Origin: JAJPXC01 sp964520525
GTDB lineage: Bacteria > Bacteroidota > Bacteroidia > Bacteroidales > Muribaculaceae
Direction: 5' to 3'
Length of the DNA: 64,000 bases
NCBI GenBank assembly: GCA_964520525.1
Contig: CAZFNR010000001.1
Coordinates: 124,001-188,000, forward strand
Both the position numbers and the translations under genes were made by a program. This document shows, piece by piece, positions 58,356-64,000 of this stretch. Under the pieces are notes generated by a model. That model was not told the DNA's origin and did no database searches. It saw only the letters and a program-made list of their open reading frames with translations. Position 1 is the stretch's first letter, and each line of letters begins with the position of its first letter.

Positions 58356-59822
58356 ATGAAAAAGAATGATATGACGTCTGCGCCGCGTGACACCCAATGG
58401 CGTGAGGAGCTGCGCAAATCAAAAACGGCAAAAGAGCGCACATTGATTCCTCGTGTAAAAATGCCTGAGCTTGATCCGGCCTATAGAGTGACCTGCAATG
58501 AAGAAGTCAACCAAGGCATTTCAGCCGAACAGGCTGTGCTCGAGGCCACGCGCTGCATGGATTGCCCTGACCCGCAATGCGTCACAGGCTGCCCCGTGGG
58601 GATAAACATCCCCGGGTTTATTAAAAATATCGAACGCGGCGACTTCCACTCTGCCGCCGTTGTGCTTAAAGAAACAAGCGCGCTCCCCGCTGTGTGTGGA
58701 CGCGTTTGCCCTCAGGAAAAACAATGTGAGTCGCGATGCGTCTATCACAAGATGAAGAAGCAACCGGTGGCGATTGGCTATCTTGAGCGTTTCGCAGCCG
58801 ACAACGAACGCCTTTCAGACGAAAAAGTAACACCGACTGTCGCCCCTGCCAATGGGAAAAAAGTGGCTGTCGTCGGTTCGGGACCAGCGGGCTTGTCGTT
58901 TGCAGGCGACATGATTAAGCGAGGTTATGAAGTCACAGTCTATGAGGCTCTCCATGAAATCGGCGGGGTGTTGAAATATGGCATTCCCGAGTTCCGACTA
59001 CCCAACTCAGTCGTCGACGAGGAAATAAACGTGCTCTCGGCTCTCGGCGTGAAATTCGTCAAAGACTGTGTCATCGGCAAGACTTTGAGCTACGACGACA
59101 TTATGGCGTTAAACTACGACGGTCTATTCGTCGCTTCAGGTGCCGGGCTTCCGCGCTTCATGAACATCCCCGGAGAGAATCTTATAGGCGTGATGTCGTC
59201 TAACGAATATCTCACCCGCGTCAACCTCATGGGCGCAGGTCGCGACGGTAGCGACACTCCCGTGCTCAAAGGCAAACGCATAGCCGTCATCGGCGGTGGC
59301 AACACGGCGATGGACTCCGTGCGTACGGCTCGCCGCATGGGAGCCGAGGTTGCCATGATAGTCTATCGTCGAGGAGAAAGCGAGATGCCCGCCCGCGCCG
59401 AAGAGGTCAAACACGCTAAGGAGGAGGGCGTGGTTTTCATGAACCTCTGCAACCCAATAGAATATCGTGGCGACGAGAAAGGCCGCGTAAACATGATGCT
59501 GGTTCAGCGCATGGAGCTTGGCGAACCGGACGAATCGGGTCGTCGCTCTCCCGTGCCCATCGAAGGGGCTATCGACGAGATACCGGTCGATTTGGTGATT
59601 GTCAGCGTCGGTGTTTCGCCCAATCCACTTATCCCTAACTCAATTGACGGCCTTGAAGTGTCGAAGAGAGGCACGATTGTGGTCGATGATGCCACTATGC
59701 AATCATCGCTCGCTCCGCTTTATGCCGGAGGTGATATTGTGAGAGGTGGTGCTACGGTGATTCTTGCCATGGGCGATGGCCGTAGGGCTGCCGCCGCGAT
59801 GGATGAGGCCTTGTGCGGCTGA
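58356..59822 (+). CDS. gltA: NfnB-type subunit / glutamate synthase small-chain homologue
   Basis: A 488-aa iron-sulfur flavoprotein. The N-terminal domain has two [4Fe-4S] cysteine groups (CMDCPDPQCVTGCPVGINI near residue 67 and CGRVCPQEKQCESRC near 114). Two Rossmann folds follow: FAD at VVGSGPAGLSFAGDM near 173 and NADPH at AVIGGGNTAMDSVRTARR near 311. A closing GGDIVRGGATVILAMGDGR completes the pattern. With the NfnA-type gene upstream it most likely forms an NfnAB transhydrogenase. Because glutamate synthase small chains share this architecture, annotation as gltA (NADPH-dependent) is the alternative; no GltB large chain is here. Confidence 0.9.
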   Translation: MKKNDMTSAPRDTQWREELRKSKTAKERTLIPRVKMPELDPAYRVTCNEEVNQGISAEQAVLEATRCMDCPDPQCVTGCPVGINIPGFIKNIERGDFHSAAVVLKETSALPAVCGRVCPQEKQCESRCVYHKMKKQPVAIGYLERFAADNERLSDEKVTPTVAPANGKKVAVVGSGPAGLSFAGDMIKRGYEVTVYEALHEIGGVLKYGIPEFRLPNSVVDEEINVLSALGVKFVKDCVIGKTLSYDDIMALNYDGLFVASGAGLPRFMNIPGENLIGVMSSNEYLTRVNLMGAGRDGSDTPVLKGKRIAVIGGGNTAMDSVRTARRMGAEVAMIVYRRGESEMPARAEEVKHAKEEGVVFMNLCNPIEYRGDEKGRVNMMLVQRMELGEPDESGRRSPVPIEGAIDEIPVDLVIVSVGVSPNPLIPNSIDGLEVSKRGTIVVDDATMQSSLAPLYAGGDIVRGGATVILAMGDGRRAAAAMDEALCG

Positions 59823-59886
59823 TTGCGGCTCCGAGCCTAAGCTATTGACCGATAGCGTTAATTCTTTGATTTATTCTTTATTAAAG

Positions 59887-61206
59887 ATGCGGAAATTTAT
59901 CTTATCTATAACCCTCGTCGCGTGCGGCTTATGCGCTTTGGCAGTGCAACCCGCTCGCGACGAAGTGTTTGAAACAATTGAGAAAGCCGGTGGAGTTTAC
60001 TATGCCTATCCGGTGACGGAAAGTGCCAATACCCCTGCCCCAAAGGGGTATAAGCCTTTTTATATTAGCCATTACGGCCGACACGGCTCGCGCTACCTCA
60101 TCAGCGACAACGACTACACGTGGGTCCTCGACTTGCTTGCCGACGCTTGCAAATCCGATGCGCTCACTCCGCTCGGAGCCGATGTCTACAGCCGCCTCGA
60201 AACTGTTTGGGAAGAAGCCGAAGGCCGCGGAGGCGATTTGTCACCGCTCGGTGTCAGACAACACAAAGCCATAGCGGCGCGTATGTACGACGCTTTCCCC
60301 GAAGTGTTCGCCGGCAACCCGTCGATTTCGGCACGCTCCACCATCGTGATGCGTTGCGCTCTCAGCATGGACGCTTTCTGCGAATCGCTTAAAGAGAAAA
60401 AACCATCGCTCGACATCACCCGCGAAGCCTCCAACCGCCACATGAGCTATCTCAATTACCATAGTCCCGCATCATGTGAGTTCAACTCCGAGCGAGGCCC
60501 TTGGCGCGAAGAGTTCCGCAAATTCCGTGAAGAGCACACCCGCCCTCAGCGACTCGTCGACGCTCTCTTTTGCGATGCCGACTACGTCAGGTGCAAGGTC
60601 AATCCGGCCGAACTGATGTGGGGGTTATACTGGATAGCTGTCGATATGCAAAATATGGAAACCCGGCTCTCGTTTATGGACATCTTCGAGCCGCAAGAGC
60701 TTTTCGACCTCTGGCAAGTGTTCAACTACCAATTTTACGCCGCCGATAGCAACTACACCCTTGCCGATGGCATGAATATCGACAACGTGAAACCGCTGTT
60801 GACCAACATCTTGACCTCAGCGTCCGACATAATCGACGCAGGTCGCAACGGAGCCACGCTACGCTTCGGTCACGACGGCAACCTAATCCCGCTCACGGCA
60901 ATCCTCGGCCTTGACGGTTGCTACAACTCTGTCGCCGACCCCGGGCGGTTTAAGGATGTGTTCCGCACCTACGCCATATCACCCATGGCTGCCAACGTGC
61001 AGATAATCTTTTTCCGCAACAAAGCCGGCGACGTGATAGTCAAATTTATGCTTAACGAGCGAGAAATCGCCGTCCCAGCCATCGACACCGACAGCTTCCC
61101 CTTCTACCGCTGGACCGACGTCAAAACCTACTACCAAACGCTACTCTCCAGCGGCCCCATCAAGCCGACCGTCCACTCCCGCCCACACCATTCCACCCCC
61201 AATTAA
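59887..61206 (+). CDS. Secreted histidine phosphatase, MINPP (inositol polyphosphate phosphatase) type
   Basis: Exported histidine acid phosphatase (439 aa) with a signal peptide (residues 1-21). The catalytic RHG motif is YGRHGSRY (R65, H66, R69); the Pro that often ends it is replaced by Tyr, as in MINPP-type enzymes. The proton-donor motif is H329-D330 in FGHDGNLIPL. Related gut Bacteroides enzymes remove phosphates from phytate, so a phytase role is plausible. The ATG at 59887 is chosen for the signal peptide; longer in-frame versions would start inside the NfnB gene. It lies 64 nt after that gene. Confidence 0.87.
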   Translation: MRKFILSITLVACGLCALAVQPARDEVFETIEKAGGVYYAYPVTESANTPAPKGYKPFYISHYGRHGSRYLISDNDYTWVLDLLADACKSDALTPLGADVYSRLETVWEEAEGRGGDLSPLGVRQHKAIAARMYDAFPEVFAGNPSISARSTIVMRCALSMDAFCESLKEKKPSLDITREASNRHMSYLNYHSPASCEFNSERGPWREEFRKFREEHTRPQRLVDALFCDADYVRCKVNPAELMWGLYWIAVDMQNMETRLSFMDIFEPQELFDLWQVFNYQFYAADSNYTLADGMNIDNVKPLLTNILTSASDIIDAGRNGATLRFGHDGNLIPLTAILGLDGCYNSVADPGRFKDVFRTYAISPMAANVQIIFFRNKAGDVIVKFMLNEREIAVPAIDTDSFPFYRWTDVKTYYQTLLSSGPIKPTVHSRPHHSTPN

Positions 61207-61225
61207 CCCCGCCCACCGACACCAA

Positions 61226-61330
61226 ATGGCTAAAAAAGCTAAAACATATTCTCAAGTAGAAGCTACCGACGCTTTGGAGCAGCTCGGTCAACGTGGCACT
61301 TCTGCCGAGGAATTTATGGGAACTCCCTAA
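61226..61330 (+). CDS. Possible 34-aa peptide
   Basis: A short reading frame (MAKKAKTYSQVEATDALEQL..., 34 aa) begins 19 nt after the phosphatase stop. It is hydrophilic and could form one helix. There is no recognised family. It is followed by a GC-rich segment (about 61341-61400) able to form an imperfect hairpin. It may be only chance. Confidence 0.25.
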   Translation: MAKKAKTYSQVEATDALEQLGQRGTSAEEFMGTP

Positions 61331-61468
61331 CGGATTAATTGGGGGGCGTTGCGGCGGGGCTGCCGGGCTTTCGTGAACCGAGCCTAAACCCCGCCCCAAA
61401 GGTATCTATTGCCAACTCGTTTAAATATGGCTAAACAAGAAATATTGGCGACACTCTTGAAGCTTGTA

Positions 61469-61501
61469 ATTGTAGTTTTTAAGAATAATTCCTTATCTTT
61501 G
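61469..61501 (+). promoter_or_regulatory. Promoter of the glycogen operon
   Basis: ATTG (61469-61472), 21 nt, then TATCTTTG (61494-61501). The ATG is at 61526, leaving a leader of about 18 nt. Confidence 0.6.
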
Positions 61502-61525
61502 CACTTTTAAAAGTGACTCTAAAGA

Positions 61526-63178
61526 ATGGAAATTAATCACGATAAACTCGACTTGTTGTTTGAAGCCAGTTGGGAAGTCTGTAACAAAATCGGAGGTATT
61601 TATACTGTCCTGTCAACCAAAGCAAAGACATTACAGTCCTATTATAAAAACAATCTTATATTTGTCGGCCCCGACGTGTGGTCAGATGAAAATCCGTCAC
61701 CTTATTTCGTTGAATCGACCACTCTGCTCAAAGCTTGGCGTCAAAATCCGCAGTTACCCGACGGAGTGACCGTCAGGGTAGGGCGTTGGGACATTCCAGG
61801 GCGTCCGTTGACAGTTTTGGTGAAGTTTGATTCCATGTATGCCGGTAAAGATGAGATTTACGGTAAAATGTGGGAGCTTTACGGTGTCGACTCGCTCCAC
61901 GCCTACGGTGACTATGATGAGGCTTGCGCCTTTGCCGTCGCATCGGCAATGGTGATTGAAAGCCTCACGCGCTTCCTCGGCAAAACCGACGGTCGAGTGA
62001 TAGCTCATTTCGACGAGTGGACTACCGGTATGGGTCTGCTTTATTTAAAGTGGAAAATGCCGTCGGTGGCAACCATTTTCACCACACACGCCACGAGCAT
62101 CGGGCGAAGCATCTGCGGCAACAATAAACCGCTCTATGACTATCTTAAAGGTTACAATGGTGACCAGATGGCTGGCGAGCTTAATATGCAATCAAAACAT
62201 TCTCTTGAGAAAGCGGCTGCTCATCAGGCCGATTGTTTCACGACTGTTAGCGACATAACAGCCATAGAGTGCGAGCAATTGCTGGAAAAGAATCCCGATG
62301 TGGTCACTCCCAATGGGTTTGAACGCAATTTTGTCCCCACAGGTGTGAAATTTGATTCTACACGGGCCGATGCGCGTGAGTTGCTGCTTAAAGTCGGTCG
62401 TGCGTTGACCGGCCGCGACTTCCCCGATGACACGTTTATAGTCGGTACTTCTGGCCGCTGTGAATACCGTAACAAAGGACTTGATTTGTTCCTTGACTCC
62501 ATGAGCCGTCTTGCCGGCGAAAATGTAAACCGCCCCGTGCTTGCTTATGTCATGGTTCCGGCATGGGTTAACGGCCCTCGTCGCGATCTCGCCGATGCGA
62601 TGGAGCACAATGCGAGCCAGCCCCTCAGCGCTCCGTATATAACTCATTGGATAAACAATCCGGGCCAAGACCCCATTGAACGTTATCTCAGCGCATTCCG
62701 TCAACCCGATAATGTGACGGTGATATATGTGCCGTGCTATCTTGATGGTAACGATGGCATTTTTAACCGCTCATATTATGATTTGCTGATTGGCATGGAT
62801 GCGACTGTGTTCCCCTCATATTATGAACCTTGGGGTTACACACCGCTTGAGAGCGTCGCGTTTGGCGTTCCGACGGTGACCACCTCGCTTTCAGGTTTCG
62901 GCCAGTGGATACTGTCATCATTTGAAAATAATTTTGAAAGTTGCGGGGTCAGCGTGATAGCGCGCGGCGATTTCAACTATGATACCGTCACTTCATCCGT
63001 GGCTCGGGATCTGCATTATCTCGCGGGATGCTCAAGCAGCGTCCTTGAACGCATTTCAAAAGCAGCTATGCGCACCGCACGCCACGCAGCTTGGAGCAGT
63101 TTCATCACCTACTATGAACGAGCCTTTGAGACAGCTCTCGTCAACTGCATTAAGCGTGAGAAAAATGATATAAAGTAA
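61526..63178 (+). CDS. Glycogen synthase, GT3-like type
   Basis: A 550-aa glycosyltransferase resembling the eukaryotic-type glycogen synthases (GT3) seen in Bacteroidota. The start FEASWEVCNKIGGIYTVLSTKA (about residues 12-33) carries the GIYTV donor-site motif. IAHFDEWTTGMGLLYLKW lies near 155, TTHATSIGR near 187, VTPNGF near 263, and the donor-binding E-x7-E region YYEPWGYTPLESVAFGVPTVTT near 431. It adds glucose from a nucleotide sugar to glycogen. Glycogen phosphorylase starts 28 nt downstream, so synthesis and breakdown share a transcript. Confidence 0.9.
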   Translation: MEINHDKLDLLFEASWEVCNKIGGIYTVLSTKAKTLQSYYKNNLIFVGPDVWSDENPSPYFVESTTLLKAWRQNPQLPDGVTVRVGRWDIPGRPLTVLVKFDSMYAGKDEIYGKMWELYGVDSLHAYGDYDEACAFAVASAMVIESLTRFLGKTDGRVIAHFDEWTTGMGLLYLKWKMPSVATIFTTHATSIGRSICGNNKPLYDYLKGYNGDQMAGELNMQSKHSLEKAAAHQADCFTTVSDITAIECEQLLEKNPDVVTPNGFERNFVPTGVKFDSTRADARELLLKVGRALTGRDFPDDTFIVGTSGRCEYRNKGLDLFLDSMSRLAGENVNRPVLAYVMVPAWVNGPRRDLADAMEHNASQPLSAPYITHWINNPGQDPIERYLSAFRQPDNVTVIYVPCYLDGNDGIFNRSYYDLLIGMDATVFPSYYEPWGYTPLESVAFGVPTVTTSLSGFGQWILSSFENNFESCGVSVIARGDFNYDTVTSSVARDLHYLAGCSSSVLERISKAAMRTARHAAWSSFITYYERAFETALVNCIKREKNDIK

Positions 63179-63206
63179 ATAATTCATTAATTACCAATAA
63201 TTTAAT

Positions 63207-64000
63207 ATGAAATTTCAAGTAAGTAACACTAATACTCCTGCGTGGCGGGAGATTACAGTTAAATCAGATTTGCCCGGCAAACTGAAACCGTTGGAAGATC
63301 TCGCACGCAACCTATGGTGGGTATGGAACAGTGAGGGTAAATCGCTTTTCCGTGACATTGACCCAAATTTGTGGCGTAGCACAGGCGAAAATCCTGTGAT
63401 GTTGCTCCAGCAGCTATCTTCGGTTCGTCTGCAAGAAATTCTCGCTGATGCCGAGATGATGGCTCGTATTGAGAGCGTCTATGCTTCGTTCAAGGAGTAC
63501 ATGAAGAAACCGATGCGCAAGGATGTCCCATCTGTGGCTTACTTTTCGATGGAATATGGACTCTGTAACGCCTTGAAAATCTATTCAGGTGGTCTTGGCG
63601 TGTTGGCAGGTGATTACATCAAGGAAGCGTCGGACAGTTGTATCAACATGACGGCTGTCGGATTCCTGTATCGCTATGGCTACTTCACCCAGTCTCTGTC
63701 GGTTGATGGTCAGCAGATTGCCAACTATGAACCTCAGAATTTCAATCAGCTTCCCATCGAGCCGGTCCTTGACGATAATGGCCAGCCGATGATTCTTGAA
63801 GTCCCGTTCCCGGGTCGCATTATCTACAGCCACGTTTGGCGTGTTAATGTCGGACGAATGAACCTCTATCTGATGGATACCGACTTTGACATGAACAGCG
63901 AGTTTGACCGCGTGATTACCCATAGATTGTATGGCGGTGACTGGGAGAACCGCATTAAGCAGGAGTATCTCCTCGGTATCGGTGGCGTGTTGATGCTTGA
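63207..64000 (+). CDS. glgP: Alpha-glucan (glycogen/starch) phosphorylase, N-terminal part
   Basis: The first 264 codons of a protein that runs off the right edge. LEDLARNLWWVWNSEGKSLFRDID (about residues 29-52) and VAYFSMEYGLCNALKIYSGGLGVLAGDYIKEASD (about 110-143) are hallmarks of the alpha-glucan phosphorylase group whose N terminus carries a DUF3417 domain. GFLYRYGYFTQSLSVDGQQ follows. It releases glucose-1-phosphate from stored glycogen. The PLP-binding C-terminal half lies outside the window. Confidence 0.9.
   Translation, partial: MKFQVSNTNTPAWREITVKSDLPGKLKPLEDLARNLWWVWNSEGKSLFRDIDPNLWRSTGENPVMLLQQLSSVRLQEILADAEMMARIESVYASFKEYMKKPMRKDVPSVAYFSMEYGLCNALKIYSGGLGVLAGDYIKEASDSCINMTAVGFLYRYGYFTQSLSVDGQQIANYEPQNFNQLPIEPVLDDNGQPMILEVPFPGRIIYSHVWRVNVGRMNLYLMDTDFDMNSEFDRVITHRLYGGDWENRIKQEYLLGIGGVLML

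Noticed and set aside
58356..59822. Glutamate synthase operon
   Set aside because: The large-subunit gene is missing and an NfnA-type gene is adjacent, so an NfnAB transhydrogenase fits better.

Overview
The window is chromosomal DNA from a member of the Bacteroidota, most likely a gut Bacteroidales of the Muribaculaceae type. Three things point there. Promoters follow the Bacteroidota pattern (a -33 box near TTTG, about 20 nt, then TAnnTTTG) and clear Shine-Dalgarno sites are rare. The gene content is typical of the phylum: serine palmitoyltransferase, folP-cdaA, the Bacteroidota-type RpoZ, BamD, PorT-like barrels, GIN-domain proteins and a GT3-type glycogen synthase. The family-level placement is inference. 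Gene density is high, and no rRNA, tRNA, CRISPR array, intact insertion sequence or prophage was seen.

Layout. 1-12.4 kb: end of an SLC13 permease, aspS, a Nif3-like protein, a zinc-ribbon coiled-coil protein, serine palmitoyltransferase, ptb-buk, dusB, two GIN-domain proteins, an oligosaccharide flippase and a VanZ-like protein. 12.5-22.4 kb: folP-cdaA (c-di-AMP), argD-proC, a short ssb, an OPT transporter, a MATE exporter, and a LysM/periplasmic-binding protein with a PorT-like barrel. 22.4-27.6 kb: holA, an HsdR_N-type nuclease-fold protein, another barrel, a TlpA-like oxidoreductase and an acyl-CoA synthetase. 27.65-32.3 kb: an accessory island that starts at an IS-end-like hairpin and holds HXXEE, tRNA_anti-like, DUF5131/radical-SAM-like, AraC, metallophosphoesterase and truncated TolC-like genes. 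32.3-34 kb: rpsO, rpoZ, bamD. 34-37.3 kb: a large secreted GHL10-type glycosidase.

The most unusual stretch is 37.6-47.4 kb, all on the minus strand. Between recJ and recQ lie an exported caspase-like protease (C14), an exported TPR-CHAT protease, a sigma-70-family factor, a single-pass membrane protein, a second sigma factor and a small protein. This looks like an envelope proteolysis/signalling cassette with its own transcription factors, and I know of no description of it as a unit.

47.7-57.3 kb: an MscS-type channel, a lipoprotein nitroreductase, rplS, an outer-membrane barrel with a low-complexity tail, a strong candidate structured RNA (6S-like) at 51.24-51.45 kb, a TPR protein, an apparently frameshifted gene, a DHH phosphoesterase, a DUF4827 lipoprotein, glmM and manA. 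57.5-64 kb: an NfnAB-type transhydrogenase pair, an inositol-phosphate phosphatase (MINPP type), glycogen synthase and the start of glycogen phosphorylase, which runs off the window.
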